Shown here in pieces: positions 28,109 to 40,131 of a stretch of DNA of 64,000 nt. The position numbers and the translations under genes are program-made. The stretch is taken from the NCBI GenBank assembly GCA_963691705.1, contig OY829541.1, positions 16,672,564 through 16,736,563 on the forward strand, read 5' to 3'. Numbering within the stretch: position 1 is the first letter of the stretch; each line of letters starts with the position of its first letter. Below the pieces are notes generated by a model. The model searched no databases and was not told the origin of the DNA. It was given only the letters and a program-made list of their open reading frames with translations. The DNA is from Viola odorata. Taxonomy: Eukaryota > Streptophyta > Magnoliopsida > Malpighiales > Violaceae.

Positions 28109-28152
28109 CCATGCCCAAACGGCATGTCAATTTCATAATTTCAATTTCTAAA
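28109..28152. repeat. Monomer class B, 44 bp (representative)
   Basis: The dyad centre is CAAAC (CATGCC-CAAAC-GGCATG). The tail carries a TTTCATAATTTC block and ends in TCTAAA or TCTAAG. Common variants have TTTTATAATTTC in the tail, CAAACTG in place of CAAACGG, or CCGAAACGG at the centre. B opens nearly every higher-order unit in this window, so it works as the phase marker of the array. Confidence 0.9.
28110..28126. repeat. Monomer dyad (inverted repeat), representative
   Basis: CATGCC and GGCATG are reverse complements separated by CAAAC here, and by CAAC or CAATC in other classes, giving a 6-bp stem with a 4-5 nt loop. Some form of the dyad occurs in nearly every monomer, so the window holds well over a thousand copies about every 42 bp. 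The half-sites are self-complementary at CATG. Confidence 0.93.
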
Positions 28153-28194
28153 CCATGCCCAACGGCATGTCAACTTTCAATTTCAATTTCTAGA
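28153..28194. repeat. Monomer class C, 42 bp (representative)
   Basis: A 4-nt dyad centre (CATGCC-CAAC-GGCATG) is followed by TCAACTTTCAATTTCAATT and an ending TCTAGA. It differs from class E mainly by CAACTTTC where E has CAAATTTC. It sits second in the 209-bp unit. TCTAGA is an XbaI recognition sequence, so C and E monomers carry most of the array's XbaI sites. Confidence 0.9.
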
Positions 28195-28239
28195 CCATGC
28201 CCAATCGGCATGTCAAATTTCATAACTTCAATTTCTAAA
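28195..28239. repeat. Monomer class D, 45 bp (representative)
   Basis: A 5-nt dyad centre (CAATC) is followed by TCAAATTTCATAACTTC or TCGAATTTCATAACTTC and a TCTAAA ending. The TCGAATTTC form predominates in 209-bp units that end in the CACACTCC type of F. A GGCACGTC form, which breaks the right dyad arm, goes with units whose next monomer starts AACATGCC (for example near 1671, 3864 and 29455). D is the monomer missing from the 170-bp unit. Confidence 0.88.
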
Positions 28240-28281
28240 CCATGCCCAACGGCATGTCAAATTTCAATTTCAATATCTATA
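28240..28281. repeat. Monomer class E, 42 bp (representative)
   Basis: A 4-nt dyad centre is followed by TCAAATTTCAATTTC, with either a TCTAGA or (here) an ATATCTATA ending. It sits fourth in the 209-bp unit. The TCTATA ending precedes the CCTAGCGG type of F, while the TCTAGA ending usually precedes the CACACTCC type, so neighbouring variants travel together. Confidence 0.88.
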
Positions 28282-28317
28282 CCATGCCTAGCGGCATGTC
28301 AAATTTCAATTTCTAAT
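28282..28317. repeat. Monomer class F variant, 36 bp, CCTAGCGG type (representative)
   Basis: It sits where F is expected and has F's length, but its dyad reads CATGCC-TAGC-GGCATG and its tail is TCAAATTTCAATTTCTAAT, resembling class A. It looks like an A-like tail on an F-length monomer, possibly from exchange between classes. It recurs from the window start (about 118-154) to its end. Confidence 0.82.
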
Positions 28318-28649
28318 CCATGCCCAAACGGCATGTCAATTTCATAATTTCAATTTCTAAGCCATGCCCAACGGCATGCCAACTTTCAATTTCAATTACT
28401 AGACCATGCCCGACGGCATGTCAACTTTCAATTTCAATTTCTAGACCATGCCCAATCGGCATGTCAAATTTCATAACTACAATTTCTAAACCATGCCCAA
28501 CGGCATGTCAAATTTCAATTTCAATATCTATACCATGCCCAACGGCATGTCACATTCCAATTTCTAAACCATGCCCAAACGGCATGTCAATTTTATAATT
28601 TCAATTTCTAAACTATGCCCAATCGGCATGTCAAATTTCAATTTCTAAT
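28318..28649. repeat. 332-bp 8-monomer unit, CGACGGCATG subtype
   Basis: Reference copy of the unit, with an intact GACGGCATG centre in the second C monomer. It follows a 209-bp unit directly and is followed by a 169-bp version of the B-C_long-E-F unit; that version lacks one T in its C-long tail (near 28734). Confidence 0.87.
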
Positions 28650-28991
28650 CCATGCCCAAACTGCATGTCAATTTCAAAATTTCAATTTCTAAACCATGCC
28701 CAACGGCATGTCAACTTTCAATTTCAATTTCAATTCTAGACCATGCCCAACGGCATGTCAAATTTCAATTTCAACTTCTAGACCATGCCCAACGACATGT
28801 CACACTCCAATTTCTAATCCATGCCCAAACGGCATGTCAATTTCATAATTTCAATTTCTAAGCCATGCCCAACGGCATGTCAACTTTCAATTTCAATTTC
28901 TAGACCATGCCCAATCGGCATGTCGAATTTCATAACTTCAATTTCTAAACCATGCCCAACGGCATGTCAAATTTCAATTTCAATTTCTAGA

Positions 28992-29027
28992 CCATGCCCA
29001 ACGGCATGTCACACTCCAATATCTAAT
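28992..29027. repeat. Monomer class F, 36 bp, CACACTCC type (representative)
   Basis: This is the shortest class. The dyad is followed by TCACACTCCAATATCTAAT (or ...AATTTCTAAT, or CACATTCC). It closes the 170-, 209- and 332-bp units and is followed by B. The CACACTCC/CACATTCC block is the only clear break from the AATTTC hexamer theme and makes a good probe for unit ends. Confidence 0.88.
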
Positions 29028-29195
29028 CCATGCCCAAACTGCATGTCAATTTCATAATTTCAATTTCTAAGTCATGCCTAACGGCATGTCAACTTTCAAT
29101 TTCAATTTCTAGGCCATGCCCAATCGGCATGTCAAATTTCATAACTTCAATTTCTAAACCATGCCCAATCGGCATGTCAAATTTCAATTTCTAAT

Positions 29196-30359
29196 CCATG
29201 CCGAAACGGCATGTCAATTTCATAATTTCAATTTTTAAGCCATGCCCAACGGCATGTGAACTTTCAATTTCAATTTCTAGACCATGTCCAACGGCATGTC
29301 AAATTTCAATTTCAATTTCTAGACCATGCCCAACGGCATGTCACATTTCAATTTCTAATCCATGCCCAAACGGCATGTCAATTTCATAATTTCAATTTCT
29401 AAACCATGCCCAATGGCATCTCAACTTTCAATTTCAATTTCTAGACCATGCCCAATCGGCACGTCAAATTTCATAACTTCAATTTCTAAAACATGCCCAA
29501 CGGCATGTGAAATTTCGATTTCAATATCTATACCATGCCTAGCGGCATGTCAAATTTCAATTTCTAATCCATGCCCAAACGGCATGTCAATTTCATAATT
29601 TCAATTTCTAAGCCATGCCCAACGGCATGCCAACTTTCAATTTCAATTTCTAAACCATGCCCGACGGCATGTCAAATTTCAATTTCTAATCCATGCCCAA
29701 ACTGCATGTCAATTTCATAATTTCAATTTCTAAACCATGCCCAACGGCATGTCAACTTTCAATTTCAATTTCAATTTCTAGACCATGCCCAACGGCTTGT
29801 CAAATTTCAATTTCAACTTCTAGACCATGCCTAACGGCATGTCACACTCCAATTTCTAAGCCATGCCCAAACGGCATGTCAATTTCATAATTTCAATTTC
29901 TAAGCCATGCCCAACGGCATGTCAACTTTCAATTTCAATTTCTAGACGATGCCCAATCGGCATGTCGAATTTCATAACTTCAATTTCTAAACCATGCCCA
30001 ACGGCTTGTCAAATTTCAATTTCAATTTCTAGACCATGCCCAACGGCATGTCACACTCCAATATCTAATCCATGCCCAAACGGCATGTCAATTTCATAAT
30101 TTCAATTTCTAAGTCATGCCTAACGGCATGTCAACTTTCGATTTCAATTTCTAGACCATGCCCAATCGGCATGTCGAATTTCATAACTTCAATTTCTAAG
30201 CCATGCCCAACGGCATGTCAAATTTCAATTTCAATTTCTAGACCATCCCCAACGGCATGTCACACTCCAATTTCTAATCCATACCCAAACGACATGTCAA
30301 TTTTATAATTTCAATTTCTAAACCATGCGCAATCGGCATGTCAAATTTCAATTTCTAAT
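29196..30359. repeat. 1,245-bp module, short 1,164-bp version
   Basis: Same sub-unit string as the 1,245-bp modules but lacking one 81-bp A-B dimer between the first B-C-E-F block and the next 209-bp unit. This accounts exactly for the length difference (1,245-81 = 1,164). Confidence 0.83.
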
Positions 30360-31604
30360 CCATGTCGAAACGGCATGTCAATTTCATAATTTCAATTTTT
30401 AAGCCATGCCCAACGGCATGTGAACTTTCAATTTCAATTTCTAGACCATGTCCAACGGCATGTCAAATTTCAATTTCAATTTCTAGACCATGCCCAACGG
30501 CATGTCACATTTCAATTTCTAATCCATGCCCAAACGGCATGTCAATTTCATAATTTCAATTTCTAAACCATGCCCAATCGGCATGTCAAATTTCAATTTC
30601 TAATCCATGCCCAAACGGCATGTCAATTTCATAATTTCAATTTCTAAACCATGCCCAATGGCATGTCAACTTTCAATTTCAATTTCTAGACCATGCCCAA
30701 TCGGCACGTCAAATTTCATAACTTCAATTTCTAAAACATGCCCAACGGCATGTGAAATTTCAATTTCAATATCTATACCATGCCTAGCGGCATGTCAAAT
30801 TTCAATTTCTAATCCATGCCCAAACGGCATGTCAATTTCATAATTTCAATTTCTAAGCCATGCCCAACGGCATGCCAACTTTCAATTTCAATTTCTAAAC
30901 CATGCCCGACGGCATGTCAAATTTCAATTTCTAATCCATGCCCAAACTGCATGTCAATTTCATAATTTCAATTTCTAAACCATGCCCAACGGCATGTCAA
31001 CTTTCAATTTCAATTTCAATTTCTAGACCATGCCCAACGGCTTGTCAAATTTCAATTTCAACTTCTAGACCATGCCCAACGGCATGTCACACTCCAATTT
31101 CTAAGCCATGCCCAAACGGCATGTCAATTTCATAATTTTAATTTCTAAGCCATGCCCAACGGCATGTCAACTTTCAATTTCAATTTCTAGACGATGCCCA
31201 ATCGGCATGTCGAATTTCATAACTTCAATTTCTAAACCATGCCCAACGGCTTGTCAAATTTCAATTTCAATTTCTAGACCATGCCCAACGGCATGTCACA
31301 CTCCAATATCTAATCCATGCCCAAACGGCATGTCAATTTCATAATTTCAATTTCTAAGTCATGCCTAACGGCATGTCAACTTTCGATTTCAATTTCTAGA
31401 CCATGCCCAATCGACATGTCGAATTTCATAACTTCAATTTCTAAGCCATGCCCAACGGCATGTCAAATTTCAATTTCAATTTCTAGACCATGCCCAACGG
31501 CATGTCACACTCCAATTTCTAATCCATACCCAAACGACATGTCAATTTTATAATTTCAATTTCTAAACCATGCGCAATCGGCATGTCAAATTTCAATTTC
31601 TAAT
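30360..31604. repeat. 1,245-bp module, copy 1
   Basis: Internal spacing is 245, 331, 170, 209 and 290 bp (unit starts at 30360, 30605, 30936, 31106 and 31315). It starts with a CCATGTCGAAACGG monomer whose tail is AATTTTTAAG. It sits in tandem after the 1,164-bp version. Confidence 0.86.
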
Positions 31605-32102
31605 CCATGTCGAAACGGCATGTCAATTTCATAATTTCAATTTTTAAGCCATGCCCAACGGCATGTCAACTTTCAATTTCAATTTCTAGACCATGCCCAA
31701 CGGCATGTCAAATTTCAATTTCAATTTCTAGACCATGTCCAACGGCATGTCACATTTCAATTTCTAATCCATGCCCAAACGGCATGTCAATTTCATAATT
31801 TCAATTTCTAAACCATGCCCAATCGGCATGTCAAATTTCAATTTCTAATCCATGCCCAAACGGCATGTCAATTTCATAATTTCAATTTCTAAACCATGCC
31901 CAACGACATGTCAACTTTCAATTTCAATTTATAGACCATGCCCAATCGGCATGTCAAATTTCATAACTTCAATTTCTAAACCATGCCCAACGGCATGTCA
32001 AATTTCATAACTTCAATTTCTAAACCATGCCCAACGGCATGTCAAATTTCAATTTCAATATCTATACCATGCCTAGCGGCATGTCAAATTTCAATTTCTA
32101 AT

Positions 32103-32434
32103 CCATGCCCAAACGGCATGTCAATTTCATAATTTCAATTTCTAAGCCATGCCCAACGGCATGCCAACTTTCAATTTCAATTACTAGACCATGCCCGACG
32201 GCATGTCAACTTTCAATTTCAATTTCTAGACCATGCCCAATCGGCATGTCAAATTTCATAACTACAATTTCTAAACCATGCCCAACGGCATGTCAAATTT
32301 CAATTTCAATATCTATACCATGCCCAACGGCATGTCACATTCCAATTTCTAAACCATGCCCAAACGGCATGTCAATTTTATAATTTCAATTTCTAAACCA
32401 TGCCCAATCGGCATGTCAAATTTCAATTTCTAAT
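32103..32434. repeat. 332-bp 8-monomer unit, CGACGGCATG subtype
   Basis: Matches the copy at 28318, 3,785 bp upstream. The flanks match as well, from about 28.19 to 29.11 kb against about 31.98 to 32.90 kb. Confidence 0.86.
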
Positions 32435-33515
32435 CCATGCCCAAACTGCATGTCAATTTCAAAATTTCAATTTCTAAACCATGCCCAACGGCATGTCAAC
32501 TTTCAATTTCAATTTCAATTTCTAGACCATGCCCAACGGCATGTCAAATTTCAATTTCAACTTCTAGACCATGCCCAACGACATGTCGCACTCCAATTTC
32601 TAATCCATGCCCAAACGGCATGTCAATTTCATAATTTCAATTTCTAAGCCATGCCCAACGGCATGTCAACTTTCAATTTCAATTTCTAGACCATGCCCAA
32701 TCGGCATGTCGAATTTCATAACTTCAATTTCTAAACCATGCCCAACGGCATGTCAAATTTCAATTTCAATTTCTAGACCATGCCCAACGGCATGTCACAC
32801 TCAAATATCTAATCCATGCCCAAACTGCATGTCAATTTCATAATTTCAATTTCTAAGTCATGCCTAACGGCATGTCAACTTTCAATTTCAATTTCTAGAC
32901 CATGCCCAACGGCATGTCACATTTCAATTTCTAATCCATGCCCAAACGGCATGTCAATTTCATAATTTCAATTTCTAAACCATGCCCAATCGGCATGTCA
33001 AATTTCAATTTCTAATCCATGCCCAAACGGCATGTCAATTTCATAATTTCAATTTCTAAGTCATGCCCAACGGCATGTCAACTTTCAATTTCAATTTCTA
33101 GACCATGCCCAATCGGCATGTCGAATTTCATAACTTCAATTTCTAAACCATGCCCAACGGCATGTCAAATTTCAATTTCAATTTCTAGACCATGCCCAAC
33201 GGCATGTCACACTCCAATATCTAATCCATGCCCAAACTGCATGTCAATTTCATAATTTCAATTTCTAAGTCATGCCTAACGGCATGTCAACTTTCAATTT
33301 CAATTTCTAGGCCATGCCCAATCGGCATGTCGAATTTCATAACTTCAATTTCTAAACCATGCCCAACGGCATGTCAAATTTCAATTTCAATTTCTAGACC
33401 ATGCCCAATGGCATGTCACACACCAATTTCTAATCCATGCCCAAACGGCATGTCAATTTTATAATTTCAATTTCTAAACCATGCCCATTCGGCATGTCAA
33501 ATTTCAATTTCTAAT

Positions 33516-34760
33516 CCATGTCGAAACGGCATGTCAATTTCATAATTTCAATTTTTAAGCCATGCCCAACTGCATGTCAACTTTCAATTTCAATTTCTAG
33601 ACCATGTCCAACGGCATGTCAAATTTCAATTTCAATTTCTAGACCATGCCCAACGGCATGTCACATTTCAATTTCTAATCCATGCCCAAACGGCATGTCA
33701 ATTTCATAATTTCAATTTCTAAACCATGCCCAATCGGCATGTCAAATTTCAATTTCTAATCCATGCCCAAACGGCATGTCAATTTCATAATTTCAATTTC
33801 TAAACCATGCCCAATGGCATGTCAACTTTCAATTTCAATTTCTAGACCATGCCCAATCGGCACGTCAAATTTCATAACTTCAATTTCTAAAACATGCCCA
33901 ACGGCATGTGAAATTTCAATTTCAATATCTATACCATGCCTAGCGGCATGTCAAATTTCAATTTCTAATCCATGCCCAAACGGCATGTCAATTTCATAAT
34001 TTCAATTTCTAAGCCATGCCCAACGGCATGCCAACTTTCAATTTCAATTTCTAAACCATGCCCGACGGCATGTCAAATTTCAATTTCTAATCCATGCCCA
34101 AACTGCATGTCAATTTCATAATTTCAATTTCTAAACCATGCCCAATGGCATGTCAACTTTCAATTTCAATTTCAATTTCTACACCATGCCCAACGGCTTG
34201 TCAAATTTCAATTCCAACTTCTAGACTATGCCCAACGGCATGTCACACTCCAATTTCTAAGCCATGCCCAAACGGCATGTCAATTTCATAATTTCAATTT
34301 CTAAGCCATGCCCAACGGCATGTCAACTTTCAATTTCAATTTCTAGACGATGCCCAATCGGCATGTCGAATTTCATAACTTCAATTTCTAAACCATGCCC
34401 AACAGCTTGTCAAATTTCAATTTCAATTTCTAGACCATGCCCAACGGTATGTCACACTCCAATATCTAATCCATGCCCAAACGGCATGTCAATTTCATAA
34501 TTTCAATTTCTAAGTCATGCCTAACGGCATGTCAACTTTCGATTTCAATTTCTAGACCATGCCCAATCGGCATGTCGAATTTCATAACTTCAATTTCTAA
34601 ACCATGCCCAACGGCATGTCAAATTTCAATTTCAATTTCTAGACCATGCCCAACGGCATGTCACACTCCAATTTCTAATCCATACCCAAACGACATGTCA
34701 ATTTTATAATTTCAATTTCTAAACCATGCGCAATCGGCATGTCAAATTTCAATTTCTAAT
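33516..34760. repeat. 1,245-bp module, copy 2
   Basis: Same 245-331-170-209-290 spacing as copy 1, 3,156 bp downstream. It also starts with CCATGTCGAAACGG, so it is close kin to copy 1. Confidence 0.86.
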
Positions 34761-35259
34761 CCATGCCGAAACGGCATGTCAATTTCATAATTTCAATTTC
34801 TAAGTCATGCCTAACGGCATGTCAACTTTCGATTTCAATTTCTAGACCATGCCCAATCGGCATGTCGAATTTCATAACTTCAATTTCTAAACCATGCCCA
34901 ACGGCATGTCAAATTTCAATTTCAATTTCTAGACCATGCCCAACGGCATGTCACACTCCAATATCTAATCCATGCCCAAACGGCATGTCAATTTCATAAT
35001 TTCAATTTCTAAGTCATGCCTAACGGCATGTCAACTTTCGATTTCAATTTCTAGACCATGCCCAATCGGCATGTCGAATTTCATAACTTCAATTTCTAAA
35101 CCATGCCCAACGGCATGTCAAATTTCAATTTCAATTTCTAGACCATGCCCAACGGCATGTCACACTCCAATTTCTAATCCATACCCAAACGACATGTCAA
35201 TTTTATAATTTCAATTTCTAAACCATGCGCAATCGGCATGTCAAATTTCAATTTCTAAT
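34471..35259. repeat. 290-209-290 bp unit triplet
   Basis: A 290-bp unit (34471-34760) with CATGCCTAACGG, TTTCGATTTC and CCATACCCAAACGAC marks recurs at 34970-35259, with a 209-bp sister (34761-34969) between them. It looks like a local amplification of one unit at the right end of a 1,245-bp module. Confidence 0.8.
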
Positions 35260-37628
35260 CCATGCCGAAACGGCATGTCAATTTCATAATTTCAATTTTT
35301 AAGCCATGCCCAACGGCATGTCAACTTTCAATTTCAATTTCTAGACCATGCCCAACGGCATGTCAAATTTCAATTTCAATTTCTAGACCATGTCCAACGG
35401 CATGTCACATTCCAATTTCTAATCCATGCCCAAACGGCATGTCAATTTCATAATTTCAATTTCTAAACCATGCCCAATCGGCATGTCAAATTTCAATTTC
35501 TAATCCATGCCCAAACGGCATGTCAATTTCATAATTTCAATTTCTAAGCCATGCCCAACGGCATGCCAACTTTCAATTTCAATTTCTAAACCATGCCCGA
35601 CGGCATGTCAAATTTCAATTTCTAATCCATGCCCAAACTGCATGTCAATTTCATAATTTCAATTTCTAAACCATGCCCAACGGCATGTCAACTTTCAATT
35701 TCAATTTCAATTTCTAGACCATGCCCAACGGCTTGTCAAATTTCAATTTCAATTCTAGACCATGCCCAACGGCATGTCACACTCCAATTTCTAAGCCATG
35801 CCCAAACGGCATGTCAATTTCATAATTTCAATTTCTAAGCCATGCCCAACGGCATGTCAACTTTCAATTTCAATTTCTAGACGATGCCCAATCGGCATGT
35901 CGAATTTCATAACTTCAATTTCTAAACCATGCCCAACGGCTTGTCAAATTTCAATTTCAATTTCTAGACCATGCCCAACGGCATGTCACACTCCAATATC
36001 TAATCCATGCCCAAACGGCATGTCAATTTCATAATTTCAATTTCTAAGTCATGCCTAACGGCATGTCAACTTTGATTTCAATTTCTAGACCATGCCCAAT
36101 GGGCATGTCGAATTTCATAACTTCAATTTCTAAACCATGCCCAACGGCATGTCAAATTTCAATTTCAATTTCTAGACCATGCCCAACGGCATGTCACACT
36201 CCAATTTCTAATCCATACCCAAACGACATGTCAATTTTATAATTTCAATTTCTAAACCATGCCCAATCGGCATGTCAAATTTCAATTTCTAATCCATGCC
36301 GAAACGGCATGTCAATTTCATAATTTCAATTTTTAAGCCATGCCCAACGGCATGTCAACTTTCAATTTCAATTTCTAGACCATGCCCAACGGCATGTCAA
36401 ATTTCAATTTCAATTTCTAGACCATGTCCAACGGCATGTCACATTCCAATTTCTAATCCATGCCCAAACGGCATGTCAATTTCATAATTTCAATTTCTAA
36501 ACCATGCCCAATCGGCATGTCAAATTTCAATTTCTAATCCATGCCCAAACGGCATGTCAATTTCATAATTTCAATTTCTAAACCATGCCCAACGACATGT
36601 CAACTTTCAATTTCAATTTATAGACCATGCCCAATCGGCATGTCAAATTTCATAACTTCAATTTCTAAACCATGCCCAACGGCATGTCAAATTTCAATTT
36701 CAATATCCATACCATGGCCAACGACATGTCACACTCCAGTTTTTAATCCATGCCCAAACGGCATGTCAATTTTATAATTTCAATTTCTAAACCATGCCCA
36801 ATCGGCATGTCAAATTCCAATTTCTAATCCATACCCACACGGCATGTCAATTTCATAATTTCAATTTCTAAACCATGCCCAATCGGCATGTCAATTTTCA
36901 ATTTCTAATCCATGCCGAAACGGCATGTCAATTTCATAATTTAAATTTTTATGCCATGCCCAACGGCATGTCAACTTTCAATTTCAATTTCTAGACCATG
37001 CCCAACGGCATGTCAAATTTCAATTTCAATTTCTAGACCATGCCCAACGGCATGTCACATTCCAATTTCTAATCCATCCCCAAAAGGCATGTCAATTTCA
37101 TAATTTCAATTTCTAAATCATGCCCAATCGGCATGTCAAATTTCAATTTCTAATCCATGCCCAAACGGCATGTCAATTTCATAATTTCAATTTATAAACC
37201 ATGCCCAACGGCATGTCAACTTTCAATTTCAGTTTCTAGACCATGCCCAATCGGCATGTCAAATTTCATAACTTCAATTTCTAAACCATGCCCAACGGCA
37301 TGTCAAATTTCAATTTCAATATCTATACCATGCCTAGCGGCATGTCAAATTTCAATTTCTAATCCATGCCCAAACGGCATGTCAATTTCATAATTTCAAT
37401 TTCTAAGCCATGCCCAACGGCATGCCAACTTTCAATTTCAATTACTAGACCATGCCCGACGGCCTGTCAACTTTCAATTTCAATTTCTAGACCATGCCCA
37501 ATCGGCATGTCAAATTTCATAACTACAATTTCTAAACCATGCCCAACGGCATGTCAAATTTCAATTTCAATATCTATACCATGCCCAACGGCATGTCACA
37601 TTCCAATTTCTAAACCATGCCCAAACGG
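35193..37628. repeat. 2,436-bp tandem duplication, copy 1
   Basis: Unit starts at 35260, 35627, 35796, 36294, 36539, 37155 and 37364 all recur at +2,436. Odd marks recur as well: CTTTGATTTC (36072/38508), AATGGGCATG (36098/38534), ATACCATGGCC (36710/39146) and CTGTCAACTTTC. Confidence 0.88.
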
Positions 37629-37695
37629 CATGTCAATTTTATAATTTCAATTTCTAAACCATGCGCAATCGGCATGTCAAATTTCAATTTCTAAT
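37364..37695. repeat. 332-bp 8-monomer unit, CGACGGCCTG subtype
   Basis: The second C monomer reads GACGGCCTG, breaking the right dyad arm. Its last monomer starts CCATGCGC rather than CCATGCCC, which marks the junction of the 2,436-bp duplication. Confidence 0.84.
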
Positions 37696-40064
37696 CCATG
37701 CCGAAACGGCATGTCAATTTCATAATTTCAATTTTTAAGCCATGCCCAACGGCATGTCAACTTTCAATTTCAATTTCTAGACCATGCCCAACGGCATGTC
37801 AAATTTCAATTTCAATTTCTAGACCATGTCCAACGGCATGTCACATTCCAATTTCTAATCCATGCCCAAACGGCATGTCAATTTCATAATTTCAATTTCT
37901 AAACCATGCCCAATCGGCATGTCAAATTTCAATTTCTAATCCATGCCCAAACGGCATGTCAATTTCATAATTTCAATTTCTAAGCCATGCCCAACGGCAT
38001 GCCAACTTTCAATTTCAATTTCTAAACCATGCCCGACGGCATGTCAAATTTCAATTTCTAATCCATGCCCAAACTGCATGTCAATTTCATAATTTCAATT
38101 TCTAAACCATGCCCAACGGCATGTCAACTTTCAATTTCAATTTCAATTTCTAGACCATGCCCAACGGCTTGTCAAATTTCAATTTCAATTCTAGACCATG
38201 CCCAACGGCATGTCACACTCCAATTTCTAAGCCATGCCCAAACGGCATGTCAATTTCATAATTTCAATTTCTAAGCCATGCCCAACGGCATGTCAACTTT
38301 CAATTTCAATTTCTAGACGATGCCCAATCGGCATGTCGAATTTCATAACTTCAATTTCTAAACCATGCCCAACGGCTTGTCAAATTTCAATTTCAATTTC
38401 TAGACCATGCCCAACGGCATGTCACACTCCAATATCTAATCCATGCCCAAACGGCATGTCAATTTCATAATTTCAATTTCTAAGTCATGCCTAACGGCAT
38501 GTCAACTTTGATTTCAATTTCTAGACCATGCCCAATGGGCATGTCGAATTTCATAACTTCAATTTCTAAACCATGCCCAACGGCATGTCAAATTTCAATT
38601 TCAATTTCTAGACCATGCCCAACGGCATGTCACACTCCAATTTCTAATCCATACCCAAACGACATGTCAATTTTATAATTTCAATTTCTAAACCATGCCC
38701 AATCGGCATGTCAAATTTCAATTTCTAATCCATGCCGAAACGGCATGTCAATTTCATAATTTCAATTTTTAAGCCATGCCCAACGGCATGTCAACTTTCA
38801 ATTTCAATTTCTAGACCATGCCCAACGGCATGTCAAATTTCAATTTCAATTTCTAGACCATGTCCAACGGCATGTCACATTCCAATTTCTAATCCATGCC
38901 CAAACGGCATGTCAATTTCATAATTTCAATTTCTAAACCATGCCCAATCGGCATGTCAAATTTCAATTTCTAATCCATGCCCAAACGGCATGTCAATTTC
39001 ATAATTTCAATTTCTAAACCATGCCCAACGACATGTCAACTTTCAATTTCAATTTATAGACCATGCCCAATCGGCATGTCAAATTTCATAACTTCAATTT
39101 CTAAACCATGCCCAACGGCATGTCAAATTTCAATTTCAATATCCATACCATGGCCAACGACATGTCACACTCCAGTTTTTAATCCATGCCCAAACGGCAT
39201 GTCAATTTTATAATTTCAATTTCTAAACCATGCCCAATCGGCATGTCAAATTCCAATTTCTAATCCATACCCACACGGCATGTCAATTTCATAATTTCAA
39301 TTTCTAAACCATGCCCAATCGGCATGTCAATTTTCAATTTCTAATCCATGCCGAAACGGCATGTCAATTTCATAATTTAAATTTTTATGCCATGCCCAAC
39401 GGCATGTCAACTTTCAATTTCAATTTCTAGACCATGCCCAACGGCATGTCAAATTTCAATTTCAATTTCTAGACCATGCCCAACGGCATGTCACATTCCA
39501 ATTTCTAATCCATCCCCAAAAGGCATGTCAATTTCATAATTTCAATTTCTAAATCATGCCCAATCGGCATGTCAAATTTCAATTTCTAATACATGCCCAA
39601 ACGGCATGTCAATTTCATAATTTCAATTTATAAACCATGCCCAACGGCATGTCAACTTTCAATTTCAGTTTCTAGACCATGCCCAATCGGCATGTCAAAT
39701 TTCATAACTTCAATTTCTAAACCATGCCCAACGGCATGTCAAATTTCAATTTCAATATCTATACCATGCCTAGCGGCATGTCAAATTTCAATTTCTAATC
39801 CATGCCCAAACGGCATGTCAATTTCATAATTTCAATTTCTAAGCCATGCCCAACGGCATGCCAACTTTCAATTTCAATTACTAGACCATGCCCGACGGCC
39901 TGTCAACTTTCAATTTCAATTTCTAGACCATGCCCAATCGGCATGTCAAATTTCATAACTACAATTTCTAAACCATGCCCAACGGCATGTCAAATTTCAA
40001 TTTCAATATCTATACCATGCCCAACGGCATGTCACATTCCAATTTCTAAACCATGCCCAAACGG
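37629..40064. repeat. 2,436-bp tandem duplication, copy 2
   Basis: Adjoins copy 1. The one difference I found is at 39591 (AATACATGCCC) against 37155 (AATCCATGCCC). The match runs on to about 40100, where CATGCGC of copy 1 meets CATGCCC. Confidence 0.88.
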
Positions 40065-40131
40065 CATGTCAATTTTATAATTTCAATTTCTAAACCATGC
40101 CCAATCGGCATGTCAAATTTCAATTTCTAAT
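39800..40131. repeat. 332-bp 8-monomer unit, CGACGGCCTG subtype
   Basis: Shares GACGGCCTG with the copy 2,436 bp upstream and with the copy at 50062, 10,262 bp downstream. It differs from the copy 4,038 bp downstream, which reads CGGCATG. This places the left edge of the 4-kb duplication inside this unit. Confidence 0.85.

Larger units (their letters stand above)
28109..28317. repeat. 209-bp higher-order unit B-C-D-E-F (representative)
   Basis: Five monomers of 44+42+45+42+36 bp give exactly 209 bp. The same order gives 209-bp spacing at 1570/1779/1988, 2158/2367, 25571/25780, 29861/30070, 31106/31315 and 34761/34970, among others. This is the commonest higher-order unit in the window. Longer spacings of 290 bp equal 209 plus the 81-bp A-B dimer, and 254 bp equals 209 plus a second D-type monomer. 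Confidence 0.9.
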
